DNA of 64,000 nt, from assembly GCF_023015695.1 (NCBI RefSeq), contig NZ_JALKAS010000001.1, positions 310,001-374,000 on the forward strand. Direction: 5' to 3'. Position 1 is the first letter of the stretch. Each line of letters starts with the position of its first letter. The DNA comes from Jannaschia sp. S6380 (GTDB lineage: Bacteria > Pseudomonadota > Alphaproteobacteria > Rhodobacterales > Rhodobacteraceae). Shown piece after piece: positions 13,599 through 21,211 of this stretch. Both the position numbers and the translations under genes were made by a program. The notes below the pieces were generated by a model. The model saw only the letters and a list, made by a program, of their open reading frames with translations. It was not told the DNA's origin and searched no databases.

Positions 13599-13645
13599 GG
13601 ATTGCAAATCCGTGTACACCGGTTCGATTCCGGTACTCGCCTCCA
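13599..13645 (+). repeat. attR with the displaced host 3' half of tRNA-Cys
   Basis: The 20-base core is followed by a T-arm CCGG-TTCGATT-CCGG, then TACTCGCCTCCA, identical to the end of the functional tRNA. No 5' half precedes it, so this is a remnant, not a second tRNA gene. It should be the original host 3' half, pushed 12.8 kb away by integration. Confidence 0.92.
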
Positions 13646-13704
13646 GGGGTTCGGGCCATGCGTTTCTCGGCGGACGGCATCGGTTGCCGGGTGGGGAGGG
13701 GCCG

Positions 13705-15348
13705 ATGAACATCCTGTTCGTCATGTATGACCAGCTGCGCTTCGACTACCTGTCCTGCGCCGGCCATCCGACGCTCCGCACGCCGAATTTCGATCGGGTC
13801 GCGGCGCAAGGAGTGCGGTTCGACCGGGCCTATGTGCAGTCGCCCGTCTGCTGCGCCAGCCGGATGAGCTTCTATACCGGGCGATACACCTCCAGTCATG
13901 GGGCGAGCTGGAACAACTACCCCCTGAAGGTCGGCGAACGCACGTTGGGCGATCATCTGCGCGACAACGGCATGCAGGCCTGGCTGATCGGCAAGACGCA
14001 CATGGCGGTGGACGATGCCGGGATGGATCGGCTGGGTATTTCCCGCGACGGGGTGATCGGGGCCCGGGTCGCGGAATGCGGCTTCGACGTCTGGACGCGC
14101 GATGACGGCCTTTGGGGCAAGGGACCGGACGGGGCGTATGACCGCCGGCGTTCGCCCTACAACGCCTATCTGGCCGCGCGTGGATATCCGGGCGCAAACC
14201 CCTGGCACGATCACGCCAATGCCGGCGTCGAGGAGGGGCGGATCGCGTCGGGGTTCCTGATGCGACACGCGGGGCGTCCGGCGAACATCCACGAGCCCGA
14301 CAGCGAGACGCCCTGGCTGACCGATCAGGCGATCGCCTTCGTCGACGCCCAGCCGACCGACGCGCCATGGCTGGCTCATCTCAGCTATATCAAGCCGCAT
14401 TGGCCCTATATCGTGCCGGAACCCTATCATGCGCTTTATCGCGCCGAGGATGTCCTGCCGGCGGTTCGGGATCCGTCGGAACGGATCGACCCGCATCCCG
14501 TGTTCGACGCCTTCCAGTCCGGCACCGTCTCGGCCGCGTTTCATCGTGACGAGGTGCGCGAGACGGTCATTCCGGCCTATATGGGCCTGATCGCGCAATG
14601 CGACGATCAACTGGGGCGGCTTCTGGACCATCTGCAGCGGACAGACCGCACCCGGGACACGATGATCTTGCTGACCTCGGATCACGGCGACTATCTTGGC
14701 GATCACTGGATGGGCGAAAAGGATCTGTTCCACGACCCCTCCGTCCGCGTCCCGATGATCGTGCTTGACCCCCGCCCGGAGGCGGACGGCACCCGCGGCA
14801 CGGTCTGCGATGCGCTGGTCGAGGCCATCGACCTGACCGCCGCGTTCATCGAGGTGGCCGGCGGCACCGTGCCCGAGCACGTCGTCGAGGGGCGCTCGCT
14901 GCTGCCGTTCCTGCACGGCCGCGAACCGGGCGATTGGCGCCAGGCCGCGATCAGCGAGTACGACTATTCCGGAACCGGACATGCCGAGACGCTGGGGCTG
15001 GCGCCACGCGATTGCCGGTTGTTCATGGTCGCGACCGAGCGGTGGAAGTTCATGCATGCCGAAGGAGGTTTTCGTCCCATGCTGTTCGACCTGCGCGCCG
15101 ACCCGCAGGAGTTGAACGACCTCGGGGCCAGCGCGGACCATGCCGTCGTGATCGCGCAGATGTACGGCCACCTGCACCGCTGGGCGCGCCGCATGTCGCA
15201 GCGCACGACGATCTCGGACGCCGAGATCGCGGCCCGCCGCGGTGCGTCGGGGGGCAAGGGCATCCTGATCGGCGCCTGGTCCGAGGCGGACGTCGCCCCG
15301 GCGCATCTGTCGGACTATGTCGGCCCGGCGCCGGACTTGCCCGAGTAG
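13705..15348 (+). CDS. Sulfatase-family hydrolase (arylsulfatase / phosphonate monoesterase-like)
   Basis: A 547-aa alkaline-phosphatase-superfamily enzyme. The start MNILFVMYDQLRFDYLS at 13705 follows a GGGGAGGGG site; a longer reading would begin inside the tRNA remnant. The formylglycine motif appears as CCASR in SPVCCASRMSFYTGRY, fitting C-x-A-x-R. The metal site includes YDQLR and the later TSDHGDYLGDH. WLAHLSYIKPHWPYIVPEPY is close to phosphonate-monoester-hydrolase-type members, so the substrate may be a sulfate or phosphonate ester. It lacks a signal peptide, so it acts in the cytoplasm. It meets pcaG tail to tail with 4 bases between stops. Confidence 0.9.
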   Translation: MNILFVMYDQLRFDYLSCAGHPTLRTPNFDRVAAQGVRFDRAYVQSPVCCASRMSFYTGRYTSSHGASWNNYPLKVGERTLGDHLRDNGMQAWLIGKTHMAVDDAGMDRLGISRDGVIGARVAECGFDVWTRDDGLWGKGPDGAYDRRRSPYNAYLAARGYPGANPWHDHANAGVEEGRIASGFLMRHAGRPANIHEPDSETPWLTDQAIAFVDAQPTDAPWLAHLSYIKPHWPYIVPEPYHALYRAEDVLPAVRDPSERIDPHPVFDAFQSGTVSAAFHRDEVRETVIPAYMGLIAQCDDQLGRLLDHLQRTDRTRDTMILLTSDHGDYLGDHWMGEKDLFHDPSVRVPMIVLDPRPEADGTRGTVCDALVEAIDLTAAFIEVAGGTVPEHVVEGRSLLPFLHGREPGDWRQAAISEYDYSGTGHAETLGLAPRDCRLFMVATERWKFMHAEGGFRPMLFDLRADPQELNDLGASADHAVVIAQMYGHLHRWARRMSQRTTISDAEIAARRGASGGKGILIGAWSEADVAPAHLSDYVGPAPDLPE

Positions 15349-15352
15349 GGCG

Positions 15353-15901
15353 TCAGACGGCCAGGAATACCGTCTCGCCCTCGCCCTGCAGATGAATGTC
15401 GAGGCGGTGGATATCCCAGTCGGGTCGGGCGATCATCGTGGCGGCGCGCGCCCCCGCGGCCGCCAGCACCGGATCGCCCGAATGGTCGTCGTCCGCAAAA
15501 TAGAGCCGGGTGTGCAGCGCGCAGTTCAAGCCACGCGCGGCGATCCACAGCATTAGGTGCGGCGCCTGCGCGGGCAACGCGGCCGGTCTGATGGTGCGCA
15601 GACGCCATTCCCCGGTCGTCGGGTCGACCATTCGCCGTGCCCATCCCGCATGGCCCGATGCCCCGCCGAACCGACCGGCGGCATCCGCCTGCCAGACCTC
15701 AACCATGGCATCGGTCACCGCTTCGCCCGCGCCATCCAGGATCAGGCCGCCGACCTGCACGACCTCGCCCGGGGCATCGTCCGGAAAAGCGGCCGCCCCC
15801 AGGTCGCCAGCGCCCGGCCGAACGCCTGATGCGACCGGGGCGCAGCCGATATGCAGATAGGGGCCTGCCGTCTGCGAAGGTGTCTGCCGAAGCGTGGTCA
15901 T
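15353..15901 (-). CDS. pcaG: Protocatechuate 3,4-dioxygenase, alpha subunit
   Basis: A 182-aa subunit that pairs with PcaH to open protocatechuate to 3-carboxy-cis,cis-muconate. The family start TLRQTPSQTAGPYLHIG is clear, as are VVQVGGLILDGAGEAVTDAM and VEVWQADAAGRF. As expected for the alpha chain, the Tyr/His iron ligands of the beta chain are absent. It is slightly shorter than the usual 200 residues. The ATG overlaps the pcaH stop by 4 bases, and it is the last gene of the long minus-strand chain. Confidence 0.92.
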   Translation of the reverse strand: MTTLRQTPSQTAGPYLHIGCAPVASGVRPGAGDLGAAAFPDDAPGEVVQVGGLILDGAGEAVTDAMVEVWQADAAGRFGGASGHAGWARRMVDPTTGEWRLRTIRPAALPAQAPHLMLWIAARGLNCALHTRLYFADDDHSGDPVLAAAGARAATMIARPDWDIHRLDIHLQGEGETVFLAV

Positions 15902-16620
15902 GCGCCCTCCATCCGGTTCTCGAACGGCGTCTGGCGACGACCGCGCAGCACGATGTCGAACCGCCAGGCCCGCAGATCCATCGGAACGGTCGCGTCCATG
16001 TCCAGTCGCGCGGTCAGGCGTTCGACGGCGGCGGAGTCGGGCACGGCACCGACGATTGGACAGAGCGAGATGTGCGGATCGCCCTGAAAATACATCTGCG
16101 TGATCAGGCGCTGCGCGAACCCGTCCCCGAAGACCGAGAAGTGGATATGCGCCGGGCGCCAGTCATTGCCGCCGTTCGGCCAGGGATAGGGACCCGGCCG
16201 GATGGTGCGGAACGCAAAAGCGCCCTGCGCATCGGTCATGCAGCGACCGCAGCCGCCGAAATCGGGGTCGAGCGGTGCCAGGTATCCGTCGCGGGCATGT
16301 CGGTATCGGCCGGCCGCATTGGCTTGCCAGACTTCGATCAACGCACCCGCCACGGGGCGGGCCACCTCGTCCATAAGGTGGCCGTGCACTAGGATCCGCT
16401 CGCCCAAGGCGCTGTGGCCGGGGCGGGCGTGGTTCAGCATCAGGTCATCGTCCAGGGGGCCGATGACGTTCTGCCCGAAACGCGGCCCCGCGATCTCTCC
16501 GGGTCCATGTTCCATCGACAGGGGGGTGTGTAGCGGGGCGCGCAGGCGCGTGCTGCGATAGGTCGGCGTCAGGGCCGGTGGCTGGACGGCTGGGTCCGGC
16601 GGATTGAACGCGTGCGTCAT
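15898..16620 (-). CDS. pcaH: Protocatechuate 3,4-dioxygenase, beta subunit
   Basis: 240 aa from the ATG at 16620, which overlaps the pcaC stop by 4 bases. The intradiol core is complete: LVHGHLMDEVARPVAGALIE, VWQANAAGRYRHARDGY with the first iron Tyr, PYPW with the second Tyr, and DWRPAHIHFSVFG with the two iron His. The chain should hold the catalytic Fe(III). The order C-H-G without pcaB, pcaD, pcaI/J or a pcaQ regulator nearby means the rest of the beta-ketoadipate route must be encoded elsewhere. Confidence 0.94.
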   Translation of the reverse strand: MTHAFNPPDPAVQPPALTPTYRSTRLRAPLHTPLSMEHGPGEIAGPRFGQNVIGPLDDDLMLNHARPGHSALGERILVHGHLMDEVARPVAGALIEVWQANAAGRYRHARDGYLAPLDPDFGGCGRCMTDAQGAFAFRTIRPGPYPWPNGGNDWRPAHIHFSVFGDGFAQRLITQMYFQGDPHISLCPIVGAVPDSAAVERLTARLDMDATVPMDLRAWRFDIVLRGRRQTPFENRMEGA

Positions 16621-17000
16621 TCCGCGTCCATCGACCGGAACGTCTCGCGCGCCACGCGCATCGCACGGTTCGCCGCAGGCACTCCGGCATAGATCGCAAC
16701 ATGCAGGATCAGTTCGCGGACGTCGTCGCGCGTGGCCCCCGTCCGGGCAGTCGCGCGGAGATGCATCGCCACCTCGTCCCAGTGGCCCTGGGCACACAGG
16801 ATGGCCAGCGTCACGATCGATCGCTGCCGCGCGTCCCAGGTATCGCGTGACCAGACATGGCCCCATGCGGCTTCGGTGATCAGGTCCTGGAAGGGGGCGT
16901 CGAACGCATCGCGCGCGGCCTCGGCCCGGTCGACATGCGCGTCGCCGAGCACGCGGCGCCGCATCGCGCGCCCTTGCGCCTGTCTGTCCGGCCTGCTCAT
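16617..17000 (-). CDS. pcaC: 4-carboxymuconolactone decarboxylase
   Basis: A 127-aa AhpD-like/CMD-family enzyme from the ATG at 17000. Motifs are GDAHVDRAEAARDAFDAPFQ, ITEAAWGHVWSRD, RQRSIVTLAILCAQGHWDE and MHLRATARTGATRDDVRELI, all diagnostic of PcaC, which decarboxylates 4-carboxymuconolactone to beta-ketoadipate enol-lactone. It is coupled to pcaH by an ATGA overlap. A longer reading to 17165 is an out-of-family extension and was dropped. Confidence 0.93.
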   Translation of the reverse strand: MSRPDRQAQGRAMRRRVLGDAHVDRAEAARDAFDAPFQDLITEAAWGHVWSRDTWDARQRSIVTLAILCAQGHWDEVAMHLRATARTGATRDDVRELILHVAIYAGVPAANRAMRVARETFRSMDAE

Positions 17001-17043
17001 CCCGCCCACCTTTCGTCCATCGATATTCGCGCGCGGGTCCGGG

Positions 17044-17634
17044 TCAGGCAAGGGTGGACATCGCCAACCCCACCACCGCGAGCATCGAGGCGGCCATTCC
17101 GATATTGATCGCGCGCTGCGTCCCCGCGCCCAGATCCAGCCGGCCGAGCCATATGCCCGCGCCAAGCCATAGGAAGTGGAGCGGCAGCCATATCGCGTTC
17201 ACGATCAGCAGCTTTATGGCCACCTCGGCCAAAGGCGCACCGGGCAGGAACGCAAAGCCCGAGAACAGCGCCGTGTTCACCGCATAGGCCTTCGGGTTGA
17301 TCGCCTGCAGGGCCAATCCGTCGCGCAGGCCCGGTTCGCGTCGTGCCTCGATGAAGGCGATGCGCGATCCGGCCGTGGCGATGCGGAACGCGAGATAGAG
17401 GAGATAGCAGGTCGAAGCCACGAACAGCACCGTGCGGATCCGCGGGTCGGCCAGGACGACCGCGGCGAGGCCGGAAATGACGGCAAGCGCCACGATGTTG
17501 GTGCCCAGGAACAGGCCGGCGACATAGCGCGTGCCCGGACCAGCGCCGAACGCGCTGCCCACGCCGGCGGTCGACAGGACGCCCGGGCCAGGCGTGGCGA
17601 TCAGGAAGAAGACGGCTGCGGCGAAGGTCAGCAT
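17044..17634 (-). CDS. LysE/RhtB-family exporter
   Basis: A 196-aa inner-membrane protein with six predicted helices. The N-terminal FLIATPGPGVLSTAGVGSAF is the family signature, and FIEARREPGLRDGLALQAI followed by NPKAYAVNTALFSGF is the second conserved block. Members export amino acids or small metabolites. Placed between a second exporter and pcaC in the same direction, it may release a toxic intermediate; the substrate is unknown. Confidence 0.9.
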   Translation of the reverse strand: MLTFAAAVFFLIATPGPGVLSTAGVGSAFGAGPGTRYVAGLFLGTNIVALAVISGLAAVVLADPRIRTVLFVASTCYLLYLAFRIATAGSRIAFIEARREPGLRDGLALQAINPKAYAVNTALFSGFAFLPGAPLAEVAIKLLIVNAIWLPLHFLWLGAGIWLGRLDLGAGTQRAINIGMAASMLAVVGLAMSTLA

Positions 17635-17638
17635 CGCA

Positions 17639-18556
17639 TCAGCCGCGCGCGGCGGGCGCGATTCGCTCGCGCCACCAGATGACGAGACCCGCGATCGCGA
17701 TCACCAGCGCGCCCAGCACGGTCTGACCGTCGGGGACCGTGCCGAAGACCACGAGGCCGGTCAGGGTCATGTAGATCAGAAACGAATAGCTGAACGGCAT
17801 CAGCACGCTGGCCGGCGCGTAGCCATGTGCCTGGCTGAAGAAGTGATGCCCCGACCATGCGAAGAACCCGACCGCGAACATCAGACCCCAGTCGAGCGCG
17901 GTCGCCGGCGCCTCCCACACCCAGAACATGAGCGGCGCCAGGGCGCAGGTTCCCACGAACCCGGCATAGAGCTGCATCGTCCGTGGCGCCGCGACGCCGG
18001 CCAACCGCCGCGTCATGATCGAGAACAGCGCCAGCGCCGTGGCCGACGCGACCGAGCAGAGCGCGGCCCAGTGAAACTCCGCCGCCCAGGGGCGCACGAC
18101 GATCAGGACGCCCACGAAGCCTACGCAGATCGCACTCCACCGCCATCGCCCGACCGTCTCGCCCAGCAGTGGAACAGACAACGCCGAGACCAGGATCGGC
18201 GAGGAGAACATGATCGCCGCCGCCACCGTCAGGTCGAGATAGCGCAGCGCGATGAAGTTCCCGATGGTCGAGATCATCAGAAGCCCGCCCCGGCCGAGGA
18301 TCACCGCCCAGAGCGGCCAGGGCGCCGTCCAGCCGGAATGGTCCCGCCCCAGCATCGGCCCCGTCGACAGCGCCAGGTGCACGCCGAAACGCATGAACGC
18401 CAGCTGCAGCGCCGGCAAGCCCGCCAGCGACAGCCACTTGACCGACGTGTCCGTCAGCGAGAACAGCGCATAGGCCGTCAACATCAGCACGATGCCGCGG
18501 CCCGGATTGTCCTCGCGCGGGCGGGCCAGGCGGCTGACGGGCGCGGGGGCGGCCAT
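17639..18556 (-). CDS. EamA/DMT-superfamily transporter
   Basis: A 305-aa protein starting at ATG 18556 (MAAPAPVSRLARPREDNPGR), with ten hydrophobic segments in two EamA repeats, for example IVLMLTAYALFSLTDTSVKW and LGALVIAIAGLVIWWRERI at the end. It begins 1 base before the stop region of the upstream dehydrogenase and ends 4 bases before lysE, so it is in the same transcript. The transported compound cannot be deduced. A longer reading to 18769 lies within the upstream gene and is rejected. Confidence 0.88.
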   Translation of the reverse strand: MAAPAPVSRLARPREDNPGRGIVLMLTAYALFSLTDTSVKWLSLAGLPALQLAFMRFGVHLALSTGPMLGRDHSGWTAPWPLWAVILGRGGLLMISTIGNFIALRYLDLTVAAAIMFSSPILVSALSVPLLGETVGRWRWSAICVGFVGVLIVVRPWAAEFHWAALCSVASATALALFSIMTRRLAGVAAPRTMQLYAGFVGTCALAPLMFWVWEAPATALDWGLMFAVGFFAWSGHHFFSQAHGYAPASVLMPFSYSFLIYMTLTGLVVFGTVPDGQTVLGALVIAIAGLVIWWRERIAPAARG

Positions 18557-18557
18557 G

Positions 18558-19436
18558 TCAGCGGAAGCGATCGGCGAAGAAATCCACCATCGTCGGCACC
18601 AGATCGTCGCCCCGCCCGTCATCCACGGCCGTCCGCAGCGCCTCGTCGGCGCAGCCCGACATGATCGTTCCGGCGCCGATATCCCCCGCCATCTTGCGAT
18701 AATAGCCGACATCCTTGGCCGCGTTCCGGATCGAGAAGGCCAGCTTCTCGGGGTCGCCATCGACAGCATAGGCCTTCACGAACTCCATCATCCCCGACCG
18801 CAGCGGCCCGGCGGCCATCACGTCGAACAGCGCCTGCCGCTCGACCCCGGCGCGGTCGGCCATGGCGAAGGCCTCGGACATGGCGCTGGCCGTGGTCATC
18901 GCGAAGAAGTTGTTGATCAGCTTGATCGTATGCCCCGCGCCGAGGTCGCCCAGGTGAAAGACGTTCTCGCCCAGGTCATCCAGAACGGGGCGCACCCGGT
19001 CGAAAGCGGCCCGGTCGCCGGCGGCCATGATGTTCAGCTGCCCCTCGCGCCCGTGGCTGGGCGTGCGCCCGAGGGGCGCGTCCAGATAGGCGGCGCCGGT
19101 CGCGGCGACCTCCGTGCCCAGGTCGCGGGTGGAGGCGGGCAGGGACGTACCGAAATCGATCGCGGTCTTGCCTTCCGAAAGGCCCGCCAGCACGCCTTCG
19201 GCCCCGCGCATCCGCCCCTCGACCTGCTCGGACGTTCCCATGCAGAGCATCACGATATCCGCGGCCTCCGCTGCCGCGCGCGCCGTCGGAACCTCTGTCG
19301 CGCCGCGGTCCGTGGCCGCCTCGACCCCGGTCCGGTCGCGATTGCCCAGGACCCAGAGGTCGTGCCCCCGGTCCAGCAGTCGCTGCACCATCGCCGAACC
19401 CATCAGGCCCAGGCCGATGAAACCGATCTTCGCCAT
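18558..19436 (-). CDS. 3-hydroxyisobutyrate dehydrogenase-like NAD-binding enzyme (first copy)
   Basis: A 292-aa beta-hydroxyacid dehydrogenase starting at MAKIGFIGLGLMGSAM (ATG 19436, preceded by GGAAGGATAGGAAA). It has the Rossmann GxGxxG as GLGLMG, the substrate loop DAPLGRTPSHGREGQL and the catalytic-Lys helix GAGHTIKLINNFFAM. These residues fit 3-hydroxyisobutyrate, tartronate-semialdehyde or related hydroxyacid dehydrogenases. In this cluster a role on a short hydroxyacid from sugar-acid breakdown is likely. It shares only general family identity with the second copy at 29161-30027. Confidence 0.88.
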   Translation of the reverse strand: MAKIGFIGLGLMGSAMVQRLLDRGHDLWVLGNRDRTGVEAATDRGATEVPTARAAAEAADIVMLCMGTSEQVEGRMRGAEGVLAGLSEGKTAIDFGTSLPASTRDLGTEVAATGAAYLDAPLGRTPSHGREGQLNIMAAGDRAAFDRVRPVLDDLGENVFHLGDLGAGHTIKLINNFFAMTTASAMSEAFAMADRAGVERQALFDVMAAGPLRSGMMEFVKAYAVDGDPEKLAFSIRNAAKDVGYYRKMAGDIGAGTIMSGCADEALRTAVDDGRGDDLVPTMVDFFADRFR

Positions 19437-19440
19437 TTTC

Positions 19441-20325
19441 CTATCCTTCCGTTGTCTCGAATGCCCGCCCACGCAGACCCTTCTGTACCTCGTAGATCGT
19501 CTTGCCGATCGGCGGCGCCGGCAGGGGGACGCGCACCGGCCAGTCCGCCATACGCGGCTGCCTCGACTGCCCGCACAGCATCCGGCTGTCGTAGTCGTCG
19601 AGGTCGGCGAACTTTGTCATCGATCCCTGGATCGGCCAGGCATCGGCGGCCATCATCTCGTAGAACAGGATCCGCCGCGACTTGGTGGACGTATTCAGCG
19701 CCGAGCCATGTACGATCCGTCCGTGATGGATCGAGATCGAGCCGGCCGGACCCATCAGCGGCATCGCATCCTTCATGTCGAACCCGTCGCGCGCCAGGTC
19801 CATCGCGCCGACGAAGAACCCATCGGAATGGTGGTCGTGGGTCGGGCCGCGGTGACTGCCGGGAAAGACCATCAGCGGCCCGTTCTCGGGCCCCATGTCG
19901 TCGAGGATGACGCCGATGGCCAGCACGTCATCGTTGGTATGCGGATAGAAGGCCATGTCCTGGTGCCATTCGACCGCCGCGCCGAAGCCTGCCGATTTCA
20001 TGTTCAGCTTGGTCGTGTGCAGGCGCAGGTCCGGCCCGACCAGGTCGCGTGCGGGCGCCAGGATGGTGTCCGATGTCATCAGGTCGCGGAACACGTCGGA
20101 ATGGGTGTGCGGCAGCTTGATGCGCCGGACGCGCGGATTTTCGGGCGTATGGCTGTCCTCGAGGTCCAGCCGTTCGTTGCCCTCGGTCAGGCTGGCGGCC
20201 TCGGCTTCGAACCGGGCGATCTCATCGTGCAGGTCGCGCAATTGTCGGGCGGACAGCCGCCGCTCCAGCACGAGATAGCCTTGTTCGTCGTAGAACGCCT
20301 TCTGGTCTTCGGTCAGGACTTCCAT
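19441..20325 (-). CDS. Phytanoyl-CoA dioxygenase-family oxygenase (first of two)
   Basis: A 294-aa non-haem Fe(II)/2-oxoglutarate enzyme. The HxD metal motif is in VEWHQDMAFYPH, the distal His in HHGRIVHGSALN, and the 2-oxoglutarate-binding basic residue probably in TKSRRILFYEM. The pattern matches PhyH members of bacterial catabolic clusters rather than ectoine hydroxylase. It starts after GAGGTGACCCG at 20325 and ends 4 bases before the dehydrogenase. Its substrate is unknown; hydroxylation or demethylation of the imported compound is a fair guess. Confidence 0.88.
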   Translation of the reverse strand: MEVLTEDQKAFYDEQGYLVLERRLSARQLRDLHDEIARFEAEAASLTEGNERLDLEDSHTPENPRVRRIKLPHTHSDVFRDLMTSDTILAPARDLVGPDLRLHTTKLNMKSAGFGAAVEWHQDMAFYPHTNDDVLAIGVILDDMGPENGPLMVFPGSHRGPTHDHHSDGFFVGAMDLARDGFDMKDAMPLMGPAGSISIHHGRIVHGSALNTSTKSRRILFYEMMAADAWPIQGSMTKFADLDDYDSRMLCGQSRQPRMADWPVRVPLPAPPIGKTIYEVQKGLRGRAFETTEG

Positions 20326-20329
20326 CGGG

Positions 20330-21211
20330 TCACCTCGGTTGCAGTTGATCGAGTTTGGGAAGGGTCGTCGCCGGATCGGGCGCGATGCCGGTATAGGCTT
20401 GGAAGGACTTCATCGCCATGAAGCGGAACAGGTCGAAGCCGGTCATGACGTCCAGGCCCCCGCGACGCGCGGCTTGCAGGAACGGCGTTTCGGTGGGGGT
20501 ATAGACCGCGTCGAACGCCCAGCCCTGGGGGCCGATCAGGTCAGGGTCGAAGGCGGTGCCACCATTGGTCCCCATGCCCATAGGGGTGCAGTTGACCAGG
20601 CCGTCGGCCGCAAGGATCGCATCCGCTGCAGTCGCGGCGGGGATGGCGGTGGCACCGGTATCGGCAGCCAAGCGTTCGGCGGTGCGGGCGTCCCGATCCC
20701 AGACAAGAACGGAATCGGCGCCCAGCGCGATCAACGCCGGTACCACGGCCCGGGCAACCCCGCCCGCGCCCGCGACGGCCACTCGGCCAGGGGCGGCGTC
20801 CGTCCGTTGTGCCCAGGCCGACAGGAACCCTGAATAATCCGTGTTGTGCCCCGCGACCGGCGCGAAAGTCAGCGTGTTCGCCGCCCCCAGGGTGCGGATA
20901 TCGGCAATCAGGGCGTCGCCCGCCCAATCGGCGGCATGCGTCTTCCAGGGATGCGTGACCGTCACGCCGGTCCAGCCGTCGAGCCGCAGCATGTCGACGG
21001 TCTCCTCGAAATCGAAGGCTTCGGACCCGGCGGTGTCGATGGGCGTGAAATCCAGCGTCAGGCCATGATCCGCGCACATGATGGCCAGCGCGCGGGCCAG
21101 GCGCGATGCACCGATATGCGTGCCGATCAGGCCGCAGCGAAGGGTCCTGGGGGCGCTGCCCCCGCCGCTCCGCGGCTCCCCCGAGGTATTTTCGGCAAGA
21201 TGAGCGATCAT
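20330..21211 (-). CDS. Shikimate/quinate dehydrogenase homologue with repeat-derived N-terminus
   Basis: A 293-aa AroE-superfamily protein. The catalytic Lys is present in VTVTHPWKTHAADWA, the Asp in GHNTDYSGF, the NADP-binding glycine loop in VAVAGAGGVARAVVPAL, and the C-terminal substrate loop in GFDLFRFMAMKSFQAYTG. Its position in a catabolic chain with pcaCHG points to quinate or shikimate oxidation rather than biosynthesis, but no 3-dehydroshikimate dehydratase is seen. The first 22 residues (HLAENTSGEPRSGGGSAP) come from a GC-rich repeat; no other in-frame start exists before the Rossmann fold. It overlaps the Gfo/Idh stop by 4 bases. Confidence 0.88.
   Translation of the reverse strand: MIAHLAENTSGEPRSGGGSAPRTLRCGLIGTHIGASRLARALAIMCADHGLTLDFTPIDTAGSEAFDFEETVDMLRLDGWTGVTVTHPWKTHAADWAGDALIADIRTLGAANTLTFAPVAGHNTDYSGFLSAWAQRTDAAPGRVAVAGAGGVARAVVPALIALGADSVLVWDRDARTAERLAADTGATAIPAATAADAILAADGLVNCTPMGMGTNGGTAFDPDLIGPQGWAFDAVYTPTETPFLQAARRGGLDVMTGFDLFRFMAMKSFQAYTGIAPDPATTLPKLDQLQPR
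21143..21203. repeat. GC-rich palindromic repeat inside the start of the AroE-like gene
   Basis: The segment contains GGGGGC-GCT-GCCCCC (21149-21163), a second GCCG/CGGC stem, and the tail GAGGTATTTTCGGCAAGATG. It resembles a dispersed element I recall from many Rhodobacteraceae genomes, where a G-rich hairpin precedes 'GTATTTTTGGCAAGATG'. Here it supplies the first codons of a gene. A genome-wide count would confirm this. Confidence 0.55.

Larger units (their letters stand above)
790..13618. mobile_element. Integrative and mobilizable element (about 12.8 kb) in tRNA-Cys
   Basis: The ends are a perfect 20-bp direct repeat covering the tRNA-Cys anticodon stem-loop (790-809 and 13599-13618). 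Inside are a tyrosine integrase next to the tRNA, excisionase-like proteins, a phage-type repressor, cargo genes, relaxase, MobC and a replication-type protein. Genes from about 3 to 10.6 kb look clearly richer in A/T than the flanking chromosome. No coupling protein or type IV secretion genes are present, so transfer would need a helper element. The boundaries are read directly; mobilizability is inferred from the Mob genes. Confidence 0.93.

Noticed and set aside
13599..13645. A second tRNA-Cys gene
   Set aside because: Only the 3' half is present. No acceptor or D-arm 5' half precedes it, so it is the attR remnant.
13528..15306. A 592-codon minus-strand frame opposite the sulfatase
   Set aside because: It is antisense to a clear sulfatase-family gene and runs through the attR tRNA remnant; no domain is recognisable.
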